From the NCBI RefSeq assembly GCF_003574655.1, contig NZ_QNUM01000005.1, positions 186,001-250,000 of the forward strand: DNA of 64,000 bases, in the 5' to 3' direction. How positions within the stretch are numbered: the first letter of the stretch is position 1; the number at the start of each line of letters is the position of its first letter. The notes beneath the pieces are model-generated. The model saw only the letters and a list, made by a program, of their open reading frames with translations, did not search any database and was not told the DNA's origin. Below are positions 44,056-53,778 of the stretch, one piece after another. The position numbers and the translations under genes were made by a program. This DNA is from Cohaesibacter haloalkalitolerans. Its GTDB lineage: Bacteria; Pseudomonadota; Alphaproteobacteria; Rhizobiales; Cohaesibacteraceae.

Positions 44056-44686
44056 GACAAACGAACTGGGATATGCCTATCTTGGCCGGGAGCGCTGCCT
44101 TGATGGCGTCTCGCTGACCCTGAGGGCCGACGAACGGTTGGGGCTGGTGGGGGTGAACGGCGCAGGCAAAAGCACGCTGTTACACCTGCTCGTTGGTCTC
44201 TACAAGGCCGAGGCTGGAACCATCTCTGCTTTCGGGCGCGGCTTCGAGACCGAAGAGGATTTCCGCCTGTTGCGGCGGCGGGTGGGGCTGGTGTTTCAGG
44301 ATCCGGATGATCAGCTGTTCTGCCCGACGGTGGAGGAAGACGTTGCCTTCGGTCCGCTCAACCTGGGCTACAGTCGGGCTGATGCGCGCACGATTGTCGA
44401 GGAAACGCTGGCACTGCTCAATCTGACGGCGCTCAAGGACAGCATCACCCATCGCCTGTCCGGCGGCCAGAAAAGGCTGGTGGCGCTGGCCACCGTGATG
44501 GCCATGAAGCCGGATATCCTGCTGTTGGATGAGCCGACCAATGATCTCGATGAAGACACGCGGAACCGCCTTGTGACGATCTTGCAGTCCCTGCCACAGG
44601 CCATGATCATTGTCAGCCACGACAGGGCCTTCCGTGAGCAGGTCGTGACAAGGACCATAACCATGGAGAGTGGCCGGATCAGTTGA
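44039..44686 (+). CDS. cbiO: Energy-coupling factor transporter ATP-binding protein CbiO
   Basis: ATPase of the cobalt importer, 215 residues and so slightly shorter than many CbiO proteins. Walker A GVNGAGKST, Q-loop VFQDPDDQLF (the CbiO/EcfA hallmark), signature LSGGQKRL and Walker B ILLLDEPTNDLD are all intact. The ATG at 44039 lies inside the end of cbiQ. It closes the riboswitch-2 operon. Confidence 0.94.
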   Translation: MSVLLETNELGYAYLGRERCLDGVSLTLRADERLGLVGVNGAGKSTLLHLLVGLYKAEAGTISAFGRGFETEEDFRLLRRRVGLVFQDPDDQLFCPTVEEDVAFGPLNLGYSRADARTIVEETLALLNLTALKDSITHRLSGGQKRLVALATVMAMKPDILLLDEPTNDLDEDTRNRLVTILQSLPQAMIIVSHDRAFREQVVTRTITMESGRIS

Positions 44687-44918
44687 CCGACCATTCCCGA
44701 CCGGTGGCTTTGACGCGGCCGGATAAGACAGACTATGCAGCGCTTCCCCATGACGGAAGCTGAAAACCACGTCAGTGCGGCAGATCCAATCCGGAGGCCA
44801 AGACTGACCTGCAGGACGAAAAGAGACTTCCGGCTTCCATGGCCATGGTCTTTTGCCCTGCTGATGATCAACCAGCGAGCCCGAGCGGCTCCAGATGAAA
44901 GAACCACAGGGGACCAGA

Positions 44919-46118
44919 ATGACCAGTTCCGACAAGCAAGAAAAACTAGGCCTGATGATTTGCGGCCATGGCAGCCGCAACAAGGAGGCTGTGGACCAGT
45001 TTGCAAAGCTGGCGGAACGGCTGCGGCCACGGTTCCCCGATTGGCCCGTCGACTATGGCTATCTCGAATTCGCCAACCCGGTGCTGTCCCGAGGGCTCGA
45101 TAATCTCGTGGCTCAGGGCTGCACCCGCATTCTGGCCGTGCCGGGCATGTTGTTTGCAGCCGGTCATGCCAAAAATGACATTCCCTCCGTTCTGAATGCC
45201 TATCAGGCCAAGACACCGGGTATAACCATCGAATATGGCCGCGAACTCGGCCTTGACCTCAAGATGATCAAGGCCGCCGGTGCCCGCATCAGGGAAGCAA
45301 TGGATGCCGCCGACGCCGAGCAAGGCGAGGTTGCCATCACCGATACGCTGCTGATGGTCGTTGGCCGCGGTGCCTCCGATCCGGATGCCAACTCCAACGT
45401 CAACAAGCTGATGCGGATGCTCTGGGAAGGCATGGGCTTTGGCTGGGGTGAAGTCTGCTATTCGGGCGTCACTTTCCCGCTGGTCGAGCCGGGCCTCGAA
45501 CATGCCGCCAAGCTTGGCTACAAGCGCATCATCGTGTTCCCGTATTTCCTCTTCACCGGCATTCTTGTCCGCCGCATCTACAATTTCACCGATGAAGTTG
45601 CCGCACGCCATCCCGACATCCAGTTCGCCAAGGCCGGTTACCTCAACGATCAGGACTACGTTATTGAAACCTTTGAGGATCGCGTTGCCGAAATCCTTGA
45701 GGGAACCAACAACATGAACTGCCAGATGTGCAAATACCGTGCGCAGGTTCTGGGGTTCGAGGCCGAGGTCGGCCTCAGGCAGGAAAGCCACCACCACCAT
45801 GTGGAAGGGGTGGACACCAAGGACTGCGAATATTGCGAAGATAACAAATGCACCAACGAATGTCTCAAGCATCACCCTTCGTCGGAGCATTCCCACCATG
45901 ATCATGGCCACGGCCAGGTTCACTCCCATGGTCACGGCCATGATCATGGACACTCTCACGATCATGATCACGACCATCACCACCACGATCATGAGCACGA
46001 CCATCATCACGGTCACGACCATGGTCACTCTCATGGGGATGGACACGATCATCATCACCATCCATATCCGCAGGCCGATCATCCGCTTGGTCCCAAGAGC
46101 ATGTACAAAAAGGACTGA
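44919..46118 (+). CDS. cbiX: Sirohydrochlorin cobaltochelatase CbiX, long form with His-rich tail
   Basis: Inserts Co2+ into sirohydrochlorin, the first committed step of the early-cobalt pathway. The 399-residue protein has two chelatase halves (ICGHGSRN with the active-site His near residue 15; a second lobe with VGRGASDPDAN), then MNCQMC at 266-271, an exact MXCXXC iron-sulfur motif as in long CbiX proteins, a second cysteine group Cys303, Cys306, Cys311 and Cys315, and a very His-rich tail from about residue 318 to 390. ATG at 44919 has AGGGGACC upstream; 44895 is an alternative. It lies 232 bases after cbiO. Confidence 0.93.
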   Translation: MTSSDKQEKLGLMICGHGSRNKEAVDQFAKLAERLRPRFPDWPVDYGYLEFANPVLSRGLDNLVAQGCTRILAVPGMLFAAGHAKNDIPSVLNAYQAKTPGITIEYGRELGLDLKMIKAAGARIREAMDAADAEQGEVAITDTLLMVVGRGASDPDANSNVNKLMRMLWEGMGFGWGEVCYSGVTFPLVEPGLEHAAKLGYKRIIVFPYFLFTGILVRRIYNFTDEVAARHPDIQFAKAGYLNDQDYVIETFEDRVAEILEGTNNMNCQMCKYRAQVLGFEAEVGLRQESHHHHVEGVDTKDCEYCEDNKCTNECLKHHPSSEHSHHDHGHGQVHSHGHGHDHGHSHDHDHDHHHHDHEHDHHHGHDHGHSHGDGHDHHHHPYPQADHPLGPKSMYKKD

Positions 46119-46177
46119 TCCTTCCGCGAGCCGAGGCCCGGTCCTTGGCGCGCCCGGATCAGGGTGGATGGAAACAG

Positions 46178-46858
46178 ATGACCTTCTATAACTACGAGAA
46201 GGATCCGGCGGCGATCTATGCCAGTTCCTTCAATATCATCCGGCAGGAGGCTGGCGATGCGCTGGCCACCTTGCCTCAGGCAATGGAACCCGTCGCGGTC
46301 CGTCTCATGCACTCTGTCGGCATGACCGATCTCGTCGCCGACATGCGCTTTTCGCCGGATGCGGCCGATGCGGGCATTGCTGCGTTGAGGCGGGGAACGA
46401 CCATTCTTGTGGATACGAGAATGGTAGCGGGTGGCATTTCGCAGCGCTTCTTTGCCGAAGGGGAAACCCTCGCTGCCAACCGGATTTTGGTGACCCTCAC
46501 CGACCCTGAAGTCGCGCTCATCGCGGAGAAGATGGAGACGACGCGCTCCGCCGCTGCCATGGAACTCTGGCGGCCGCATCTGGAAGGCGCAATCGTCGCC
46601 ATTGGCAATGCACCCACGGCGTTGTTCCGTCTTTTGGAGATGGTACGGGAGGGCGCAGGCCGTCCGGCGCTGGTGCTGGGTTTCCCGGTCGGCTTTGTCG
46701 GTGCTGCAGAGTCAAAACAGGCGCTTGTCGATGAGGCGACCGAGTTGGGTCTTGACTATATCGCCATGCTTGGTCGCCGGGGCGGAACGCCGATGGCCAG
46801 CGCTGCGGTCAACGCTCTGGCCATCGCCGCGCTCGGCCAGAGCGACAGACCGATGTAG
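46178..46858 (+). CDS. cobH: Precorrin-8X / cobalt-precorrin-8 methylmutase (CobH/CbiC)
   Basis: Moves the C11 methyl group to C12, forming (hydrogeno/cob)yrinate. The 226-residue protein has the catalytic His in LMHSVGM and the family's C-terminal LGRRGGTPMASAAVNAL. The ATG at 46178 is preceded by AGGGTGG. CobH and CbiC are the same family, so the name does not decide between the two routes; neighbours suggest a cobalt-containing substrate. cobL follows after 17 bases. Confidence 0.94.
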   Translation: MTFYNYEKDPAAIYASSFNIIRQEAGDALATLPQAMEPVAVRLMHSVGMTDLVADMRFSPDAADAGIAALRRGTTILVDTRMVAGGISQRFFAEGETLAANRILVTLTDPEVALIAEKMETTRSAAAMELWRPHLEGAIVAIGNAPTALFRLLEMVREGAGRPALVLGFPVGFVGAAESKQALVDEATELGLDYIAMLGRRGGTPMASAAVNALAIAALGQSDRPM

Positions 46859-46875
46859 CGGGGAGGAAAGGACAC

Positions 46876-48141
46876 ATGAACACAGAACAGACAAGCCCAT
46901 GGCTCAGCGTGATCGGCATCGGTGCCAACGGGGTTGATGACCTTGGCGATCTGGCGTGGCAACTCCTCGCCGAGGCTGATGTGATCTATGGTGGCCGACG
47001 GCATCTGGCTATGCTGCCCGATGACCTCACGGCCAACGCGCTCCGCAAGGGCTGGCCGAAGCCCTTTGCCCATACCTTCGAAGAACTGGAATCCTTGCGC
47101 GGTCAGAATGTCGTTGTGCTGGCCAGCGGTGATCCGATGTATTTCGGCATTGGCGGCACGCTGGCGCAACGCTTCTCCCGTGCAGACATGCGCATCCTGC
47201 CTTATCCTGGGTCGTTCAGCCTTGCCGCCAGCCGGTTAGGCTGGGCACTCGACAAGACGGCCAAGCTGACCATTCATGGTCGCAGCATCCAGACGCTGAT
47301 GCCCCACTATCTGCCCGGAGCGCGGCTCTTGGTGCTTTCCCGCGATGGAGCCTCACCCAGAGAGGCGGCAGAGCATCTCTGCGCCCGTGGTATCCATGAC
47401 GCGGAGCTGACTGTGCTGGAGCGTCTGGGCTGCGACAAGGAACGCATCGTGGCCATGGATGCCCAGACATTGGCAATCGGCAGGGAAGATCATTATTTCG
47501 CCGATCTCAACGTGCTGGCGATTGCGCTGCCAGATCATCTCGACCGCTGGTTCTCGCAGCAGCCGGGCCTGCCTGACGATGCTTTCGAGCATGACGGCAA
47601 GATGACCAAACAGGACATCCGCGCCAGTGCCCTGGCCAAGCTGATGCCCCATCCCGGCGCGCTCTTGTGGGATGTCGGAACCGGTTGCGGCTCTGTCGCC
47701 ATCGAATGGCTGCGCTGCCATCGTTCCTGTCGCGCCATCGGCATCGAGCCGCAGGAAAAGCGTCGGGCGCTTGCCAAACACAACGCTGCCTTCCTCGGGG
47801 TTCCGTCCCTCAAGCTCATCGCCGCCACGGCACCGGAAGGGCTTGAAGGCGAGGAGGCACCGGACGCTGTCTTCATTGGCGGCGGCCTGTCCCCGCAGGT
47901 TGTTGACTTTTGCCTTGCGCGCCTCAAACCCGGCGGCCGACTGGTCGCCCATGCCGTCACCCTTGGTTCCGAACGCCTGCTCATGGAGTGCTTCGAGGCC
48001 CATGGTGGCGAGCTGACCAGACTGGCGATCTCCAAGGCCGCCCCCGTCGGACCCTATTTCGGCTGGAAATCTTCCATGCCGGTTACGCAATGGGCTTTCA
48101 CCAAAGCCGCCAAAGACAAGAACGAGACCAAGAGCCAATGA
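46876..48141 (+). CDS. cobL: Precorrin-6Y C5,15-methyltransferase (decarboxylating), CbiE-CbiT fusion
   Basis: Bifunctional enzyme of 421 residues. The N-terminal CbiE domain (about 1-205) methylates C5 and C15 and shows SVIGIGANG and LASGDPMYFGIGG; the C-terminal CbiT domain (about 235-400) has the SAM motif LLWDVGTGCGSVAIEW and carries out decarboxylation with C15 methylation. The fusion is the usual CobL arrangement of proteobacteria. GGGAGGAAAGG precedes the ATG, and the stop overlaps the next start. Confidence 0.95.
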   Translation: MNTEQTSPWLSVIGIGANGVDDLGDLAWQLLAEADVIYGGRRHLAMLPDDLTANALRKGWPKPFAHTFEELESLRGQNVVVLASGDPMYFGIGGTLAQRFSRADMRILPYPGSFSLAASRLGWALDKTAKLTIHGRSIQTLMPHYLPGARLLVLSRDGASPREAAEHLCARGIHDAELTVLERLGCDKERIVAMDAQTLAIGREDHYFADLNVLAIALPDHLDRWFSQQPGLPDDAFEHDGKMTKQDIRASALAKLMPHPGALLWDVGTGCGSVAIEWLRCHRSCRAIGIEPQEKRRALAKHNAAFLGVPSLKLIAATAPEGLEGEEAPDAVFIGGGLSPQVVDFCLARLKPGGRLVAHAVTLGSERLLMECFEAHGGELTRLAISKAAPVGPYFGWKSSMPVTQWAFTKAAKDKNETKSQ

Positions 48142-48869
48142 AAGAGCCAATGAACAAGACGACAAAAGGCACCCTTTACGGGGTTGGCGTCGGCCCCGGC
48201 GATCCCGAGCTGCTGACCCTGAAGGCCGCCCGACTGATCCGCAATGCAGCCGTCATCGCCTATCCGGCGCCGGAAGGCGGCGACAGCTTTGCCCGCGACA
48301 TTGCCCGTGAGCATATCGCCGAAGGCACGAGGGAAATCCCCATTGCCGTTCCCATGCGCCCCGAGCGCAAGGCCGCACAGGACGCCTATGATATTGGCGC
48401 TGTGGACGTCCGCGCCGAGCTGGAGGCGGGTCACGACGTGGTGTTCCTCTGCGAGGGCGACCCTTTCTTCTATGGCACCTTCATGTATCTCTATGACCGG
48501 CTGGCCGGTGAGTTCGCAACGGAGATCATCCCCGGGGTTACCTCCATTGTAGCCTGCGCCTGTCGCCTCAAACAGCCGCTCGTGAGCCGCAATGACGTGT
48601 TGACGGTGCTGGCCGGGCCGATGTCTGACGAAGAACTGGAAGCGCGCCTGTCGCTTGGCGGTTCCTTTGCCATCATGAAGGTCGGGCGTCATTTGCCGCG
48701 CCTGCGGGCTCTCATTGATCGGCTCGGCCTGATGGCACGCGCAGGCTATGTCGAGCGGGCAACTCTTGCCAATGAAAAGGCCCTGCCGCTGGCCGAACTG
48801 GTCGAAGCCACAGCACCCTATTTCTCGATGATCCTGATCTATGACGGAGATGAAGCATGGAAAAACTGA
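48138..48869 (+). CDS. cobI: Precorrin-2 C20-methyltransferase (CobI/CbiL)
   Basis: SAM-dependent methyltransferase (243 residues) that methylates C20 of (cobalt-)precorrin-2. GVGVGPGDPELLTLKA at the N-terminus and CEGDPFFYGTF in the middle are class III corrin methyltransferase signatures, with IIPGVTSI after them. The ATG at 48138 overlaps the cobL stop; ATG at 48150 is possible. The 3' end overlaps the CbiG-CobJ start by 13 bases. Confidence 0.94.
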   Translation: MKEPMNKTTKGTLYGVGVGPGDPELLTLKAARLIRNAAVIAYPAPEGGDSFARDIAREHIAEGTREIPIAVPMRPERKAAQDAYDIGAVDVRAELEAGHDVVFLCEGDPFFYGTFMYLYDRLAGEFATEIIPGVTSIVACACRLKQPLVSRNDVLTVLAGPMSDEELEARLSLGGSFAIMKVGRHLPRLRALIDRLGLMARAGYVERATLANEKALPLAELVEATAPYFSMILIYDGDEAWKN

Positions 48870-50719
48870 TCCCCGTTACGGTTGTCTGCCCGAGCGCAGC
48901 TGCCAGCGGGCTGGCTGTCTCCATCAGGGAAGTCCTCAAACGCGCCGGACACCCTGTAGAGCTGCACGGCAAGGGCGAAATCGAGGGCTTCGATGTCGCG
49001 TTTGCCGACAGTCTTGCCCATCTCAAGGGGCTTTTTGCCGAGCGGCGGGCAATCGTCGCGCTCTACGCCAGCGGCATCATCATTCGTGCTCTGGCACCGC
49101 TGCTCGATAGCAAGTTCGACGAGCCACCGGTGCTGGCCGTTGCCCGAGATGGCTCCTCCGTTGTGCCGCTTTTGGGCGGTCATCACGGCGCCAATGATCT
49201 GGCCCGTCTGCTGGCCGAAGCCCTCAAGGCGCATGCGGCCGTGACCACTGCCGGGGATTGCCGCTATCAGCTGGCGCTCGATAATCCACCCAAGGGCTGG
49301 AAGCTGCAACATGCCAGAAAGGCCGCTGCCGTCATGGCGCGGATCGTGGACGGGGAGGCGGTGTCGGTTTCCTCCGATCTGGGCTGGCTTGATGGCAGCG
49401 ATCTGGCACGCGCCGACCAGGCTCCCATCAGCCTTCAGGCAAGCTTTGCTCCTGTGCCGGAGGAAAGCGCCGCAACAAGCCTTACCTATAGTCCGCAAAA
49501 GCTGGTGGTCGGCGTCGGCTGTGAACGTGGCATCGCGGCGGCTGATCTCATCGGCCATATAGAGACGGTTCTTGCCAACAACAGCCTTGCCCCGGAAGCC
49601 ATCGGTCTTTTGGCATCCATTGATGTAAAGATGGACGAAGCTGCCATTCACGCCGCAGCGGCCCACTTCGGGGTTCCCGCCCGGTTCTTTACGGCAGAAG
49701 ACCTTGAAGCCCAGAAGGGTCGTTTGAAGACACCGTCCGAAGTGGTCTTTGCCGAAGTCGGCTGCCATGGTGTGGCCGAAGGGGCGGCTCTTGCTGCGGT
49801 GGGCGCTGAAGGGGCGCTGCTGGTGGCCAAGGTCAAATCCGACAAGGCCACCTGCGCCATTGGGCTTTCTCCACGCCCGTTCACAGCTCAGCTGCCGGGC
49901 AAGAAACGTGGCTCGCTGGCTGTCATCGGCATTGGTCCCGGTACGCCTTATTGGCGCACACCGCAGGCGACGAACTTCATCGCGCAGGCTGAAAAGCTGG
50001 TCGGCTATAAATTCTATCTCGATCTGCTCGGTCCGATGGCCGACGACGAACGCCGGTGCGATTTCCCCATGGGCAGCGAGAAGGATCGTTGCCGCTATGC
50101 GCTGGAAGAAGCTGGCAAGGGCCATGACGTGGCGCTGATCTGCTCGGGCGATGGTGGCATCTATGCCATGGGCGCGCTGGTCATGGAATTGCTGGACCGC
50201 GATGCAGACAATGGCGGCGTATCCGATGCTGCCAAGCGGGCGGCGCTCACCCATGTGCCGGGAATCTCGGCGTTGCAGGCCGCTTCCGCCCGGTTCGGGG
50301 CCTTGCTGGGCCACGATTTCTGCACCATCTCGTTGTCGGATCTGCTGACGCCATGGGAAACCATCGAACAGCGGGTGCGGTCGGCAACAGACGGTGACTT
50401 CGTCATTGCCTTCTACAACCCTGTATCGATGAAACGCCGGACCCAGCTGCTGCGGGCAAAGGAAATCCTGCTTACTCAGCGCCCGGGCACAACGCCGGTT
50501 CTGCTGGCCTCCAACCTTGGCCGCCCTGATGAAGAGCTGAAAATTCGGACCCTCGAAACACTGGACATCGAGGAAGTCGACATGCTGACGGTGGTGTTAG
50601 TCGGGTCTTCCCAGTCACGGGCTTTGCGGTCGGGTGATCGCACGGTTGGCGATGACGGCTGGATGGCCTACACCCCGCGCGGATATGCAAAGAGAATTGA
50701 CGGAGAGAACAGGGAATGA
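48857..50719 (+). CDS. CbiG-CobJ fusion: cobalt-precorrin-5A hydrolase and precorrin-3B C17-methyltransferase
   Basis: Fused enzyme of 620 residues. Residues 1-345 are a full CbiG: N-terminal domain ([35 protein letters not shown]), linker and C-terminal CobE-like domain ([13 protein letters not shown]). Residues about 355-610 are CobJ/CbiH ([22 protein letters not shown]). CbiH/CobJ closes the ring with C17 methylation to a lactone; CbiG opens the lactone and releases acetaldehyde, so the fusion joins successive steps. CbiG belongs to the oxygen-independent route, replacing CobG/CobZ chemistry. ATGA link to cobM. Confidence 0.93.
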   Translation: MEKLIPVTVVCPSAAASGLAVSIREVLKRAGHPVELHGKGEIEGFDVAFADSLAHLKGLFAERRAIVALYASGIIIRALAPLLDSKFDEPPVLAVARDGSSVVPLLGGHHGANDLARLLAEALKAHAAVTTAGDCRYQLALDNPPKGWKLQHARKAAAVMARIVDGEAVSVSSDLGWLDGSDLARADQAPISLQASFAPVPEESAATSLTYSPQKLVVGVGCERGIAAADLIGHIETVLANNSLAPEAIGLLASIDVKMDEAAIHAAAAHFGVPARFFTAEDLEAQKGRLKTPSEVVFAEVGCHGVAEGAALAAVGAEGALLVAKVKSDKATCAIGLSPRPFTAQLPGKKRGSLAVIGIGPGTPYWRTPQATNFIAQAEKLVGYKFYLDLLGPMADDERRCDFPMGSEKDRCRYALEEAGKGHDVALICSGDGGIYAMGALVMELLDRDADNGGVSDAAKRAALTHVPGISALQAASARFGALLGHDFCTISLSDLLTPWETIEQRVRSATDGDFVIAFYNPVSMKRRTQLLRAKEILLTQRPGTTPVLLASNLGRPDEELKIRTLETLDIEEVDMLTVVLVGSSQSRALRSGDRTVGDDGWMAYTPRGYAKRIDGENRE

Positions 50720-51492
50720 CTGTCTATTTTATCGGAGCCGGCCCGGGAGCGCCGGACCTTATCACCGTACGCGGGCTGAAACTCATCCAGCGCTGCCCGG
50801 TCTGTCTCTACGCAGGCTCGCTTGTGCCCGAGGCAACGGTCGCCGAAGCCCCCGAAGGTGCGCTGGTCAAGGACACCGCCGCAATGAACCTTGATGAAAT
50901 TATCGAGGACATCAAACAGGCTCATGCCGAAGGCAAGGACGTGGCACGGGTGCATTCGGGTGACCCGTCGATCTATGGCGCTATTGCCGAACAGATGCGG
51001 CGGCTCAATGCGCTGGCCATTCCCTATGAGGTCGTGCCCGGCGTTCCGGCCTTTGCTGCGGCAGCGGCAGCGCTTGGCACCGAGTTGACCATCCCCGGCA
51101 TTGCCCAGAGCATCATCCTCACCCGCACCGCCATGAAGTCCTCCTCTATGCCGGAACGGGAAAGCCTTGATATTCTCGGCCAGTCCGGCGCGACCATGGC
51201 AATCCATCTCTCGGTCCGCAATGCTGCCCATATCGAGCGGGAACTGATCCCGCATTATGGTGAGGACTGCCCGGCCATCATCGCCTACCGGGTCGGTTGG
51301 CCGGACCAGATGTTCATCCGGGCAACGCTTGGCACGCTCAAGGAGAAGATCCGCGCGTCCAAGCTGACCCGTACCGCGCTCATTCTGGTGGGACCGGCGC
51401 TCGGGGCTCAGGACTTCGAGGAGTCAAAGCTCTATGACGCGGACTTCGAACACATCCTGCGTCTGCCGAAAAAGGCAAGCAAGAAGGGCTGA
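50716..51492 (+). CDS. cobM: Precorrin-4 / cobalt-precorrin-4 C11-methyltransferase (CobM/CbiF)
   Basis: Methylates C11 of the ring-contracted macrocycle. The 258-residue protein has [27 protein letters not shown] and [11 protein letters not shown], which together are diagnostic for CobM/CbiF. It overlaps the CbiG-CobJ gene by 4 bases and is the last gene of this plus-strand block, convergent with cobB. Confidence 0.95.
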   Translation: MTVYFIGAGPGAPDLITVRGLKLIQRCPVCLYAGSLVPEATVAEAPEGALVKDTAAMNLDEIIEDIKQAHAEGKDVARVHSGDPSIYGAIAEQMRRLNALAIPYEVVPGVPAFAAAAAALGTELTIPGIAQSIILTRTAMKSSSMPERESLDILGQSGATMAIHLSVRNAAHIERELIPHYGEDCPAIIAYRVGWPDQMFIRATLGTLKEKIRASKLTRTALILVGPALGAQDFEESKLYDADFEHILRLPKKASKKG

Positions 51493-51511
51493 GAGGCAAA
51501 CGCCTCTCTCC

Positions 51512-52843
51512 TCAATAAGTGGTTTTCAATGGGGCGATGATATGGGCAAAGGAGCCGTGAACGGATCCGACCCGTTGCCCCATTGATGGCAGCTCCCTGT
51601 CAGCGGCGGTCCGGGCTGCAAAAAGCGGCTCGGCCTCGTCCATCGACTGGATGGTGGCATAGTGGAACTCATGGGCGGCAAGCTCGCCCCCCCATGGCAA
51701 AGCCGATCGATGCGAGAGCTTGCGATAGCCAAGCGACAGTTTGGTATTGGCAAAGCTGGTGGTGACCGGCAACAGACCAAGCATCGGCACTTCGACCCCA
51801 TCAGCGGAAATGAGCGAGCGCCCAAGGGTCATATAGCCACCGCATTCCCCGAACATCAGCACGCTTTTTGCGGCAGCCGTTTGCATGGCGTCCCGGAAAG
51901 CATGGGCAGAGGCAAGCCGCTCAAGATGCAATTCCGGATAGCCGCCCGGAAGATAGATGGCATCGGCCTCTTCGGCGGGAGCCTCATCCGCAAGGGGAGA
52001 GAAGAATGACAACTCAGCCCCCTGATCTCGCCAGTCATTGAGGAGATGGGGATAGATGAAACTGAAGGCCTCGTCGCGGGCAATGGCAATGCGCTGGCCG
52101 AGGGGAGCCAGACGCTGGAGCGGAGCTGCTCCGTCTTGATTGGGTGTGACCTCTGACGCAATGCCGAGAATGCCATCGAGGTCAACATCCGGTGCCATAT
52201 GATCAGCGATCCGGTCGATCATGCCATCAAGCGCATCGTGTTCGGCCGCCTGGACAAGCCCGAGATGGCGGGAAGGCAGCTGCAACTGGTCGGACCCGCG
52301 CACGGCGCCGACAATCGGCAGATCAAGAGAAGCAAATGCCTCGCGGAGCAAATGTTCGTGCGCCGCTGAGCCGACACGGTTGAGCAGAACGCCGCCAATC
52401 GTGACATTCGGGTCGTAGGAACTGATGCCCTTGGCAATAGCCGCTGCGGTCTGGGCCTGTCCCTTGACGTCAAGGACAAGGATAACCGGCAGCCCGAGAG
52501 CCTGTGCGAGCGTCGCAGTGGACCCCTGCCCATTGACGGTCCCATCGAACAACCCCATCACGCCTTCGACAAACAGCAGGTCCGCCGTCAGCGCTTGGGT
52601 GGTCGCCCGCGTGGTGAGGTCTTCGGTGGTCATGGCCCATGGGTCTAGATTGATCGAGGCGCGACCGGACGCCACTGCATGAAAAGCCGGGTCGATATAA
52701 TCCGGGCCGCATTTTGCCGGGGCAATGGCCAGCCCGCGCCGCACGAGGAGACGTTGCAGCCCCAGAGAAAGGGTGGTCTTGCCTGCATTGGAGCTGCTGG
52801 CCGCAAGAATCAGGCCTCTGGGCTTGTCGGTGGCAATGGACAT
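51512..52843 (-). CDS. cobB: Cobyrinate / hydrogenobyrinate a,c-diamide synthase (CobB/CbiA)
   Basis: Glutamine-dependent amidase (443 residues) that amidates the a and c carboxylates. The N-terminal P-loop SSNAGKTTLSLGL and FVEGVMGLFDG belong to the dethiobiotin synthetase-like domain, and the C-terminal class I glutaminase domain has the nucleophile in MFGECGGYM. It lies 13 bases after cobA on the minus strand. Confidence 0.94.
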   Translation of the reverse strand: MSIATDKPRGLILAASSSNAGKTTLSLGLQRLLVRRGLAIAPAKCGPDYIDPAFHAVASGRASINLDPWAMTTEDLTTRATTQALTADLLFVEGVMGLFDGTVNGQGSTATLAQALGLPVILVLDVKGQAQTAAAIAKGISSYDPNVTIGGVLLNRVGSAAHEHLLREAFASLDLPIVGAVRGSDQLQLPSRHLGLVQAAEHDALDGMIDRIADHMAPDVDLDGILGIASEVTPNQDGAAPLQRLAPLGQRIAIARDEAFSFIYPHLLNDWRDQGAELSFFSPLADEAPAEEADAIYLPGGYPELHLERLASAHAFRDAMQTAAAKSVLMFGECGGYMTLGRSLISADGVEVPMLGLLPVTTSFANTKLSLGYRKLSHRSALPWGGELAAHEFHYATIQSMDEAEPLFAARTAADRELPSMGQRVGSVHGSFAHIIAPLKTTY

Positions 52844-52856
52844 CAGGCGTCACGCA

Positions 52857-53714
52857 TCAGGATTTGCTGTGAAGAGGGTCGGAGACAAGACGCTTGCCCT
52901 CGGTGGCAAAGCCGAGCCAGTCGAGACCATCGCGCAACTTGACCACATTGCCGATCACGACAATCGCCGGAGGCTTCATGCTCGAGTTGAGTGCATCGTC
53001 CGCAATATGGGCAAGCGTCGAGGTCAGCACTTCCTGTTGCGGAGTGGTCGCATTGCAGATGACCGCAGCGCCTTCTTCCGGGTCGCGTCCTGCGTCGAGC
53101 AGTTTCTTGGTAATGCCGTGCAGATGCTTCATGGCCATATACATGACAATCACCTGCGAGCCCTTGGCGATGCCATCCCAGTTGAGGGCGGTTGGCATTT
53201 CGCCGGTATGATCATGGCCGGTAAGGAAGGTGACGGACTGGTTGATGTCCCGGTGGGTGGCCGGAATGCCTGCATAGCACAGCCCGCCGATTCCCGCCGT
53301 GATGCCGGGAACCACACGGAAAGGGACACCTGCCTCGACCAGCTGCAGGGCTTCCTCGCCGCCGCGCCCGAAAATGAATGGATCGCCACCCTTGAAGCGC
53401 AACACCCGCTTGCCTTCCTTTGCCAGTTCGATCAGGCGCAGGTTGATATCCTTCTGCTTGGAGGAGGGGCGACCACCACGCTTGCCTGCAAACTCGACAA
53501 TCACGTCGGGACGCGCAAAGGACAATAGCGCCTCATCGACCAGAGCGTCATAAACAATCGCATCGGCCTGTCGCAAGGCATTGACCGCATGAAGGGTGAG
53601 AAGACCGCGATCTCCCGGCCCGCCACCAACCAGCCAGACCCAGCCCGGTTCGAACGCGGGCAGTCCATCAAAGAGGATTTGGCTGTAGGGATCCGGGGTC
53701 GTGGAATTCTGCAT
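52857..53714 (-). CDS. cobA: Uroporphyrinogen-III C-methyltransferase (SUMT, CobA)
   Basis: Methylates uroporphyrinogen III at C2 and C7 to precorrin-2, the branch point to sirohydrochlorin and corrins. The 285-residue protein shows LVGGGPGDRGLLTLHAV, RFKGGDPFIFGRGGEEA and VVPGITAGIG, as in CobA/CysG-A. It is a stand-alone SUMT with no dehydrogenase/ferrochelatase domain; the precorrin-2 oxidase needed to supply CbiX must be elsewhere. No good ribosome site is visible before the ATG. Confidence 0.95.
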   Translation of the reverse strand: MQNSTTPDPYSQILFDGLPAFEPGWVWLVGGGPGDRGLLTLHAVNALRQADAIVYDALVDEALLSFARPDVIVEFAGKRGGRPSSKQKDINLRLIELAKEGKRVLRFKGGDPFIFGRGGEEALQLVEAGVPFRVVPGITAGIGGLCYAGIPATHRDINQSVTFLTGHDHTGEMPTALNWDGIAKGSQVIVMYMAMKHLHGITKKLLDAGRDPEEGAAVICNATTPQQEVLTSTLAHIADDALNSSMKPPAIVVIGNVVKLRDGLDWLGFATEGKRLVSDPLHSKS

Positions 53715-53778
53715 TTAACTGAAGTCTCTGGCTGTTTTGATGTAGCGTCTGGATGTGCTCCACTATATACCTAAGTAC

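Noticed and set aside
44687-44918. Possible third cobalamin riboswitch before cbiX
   Set aside because: Some words recall the aptamer (for example GACCTGCAGG), but the core GCCCCCGCAACTGT box is absent on both strands.
45880-46080. Tandem DNA repeat or CRISPR-like array in the CAT/CAC-rich stretch
   Set aside because: It is in frame and encodes the His-rich tail of CbiX; repeat units are irregular and there are no spacers.
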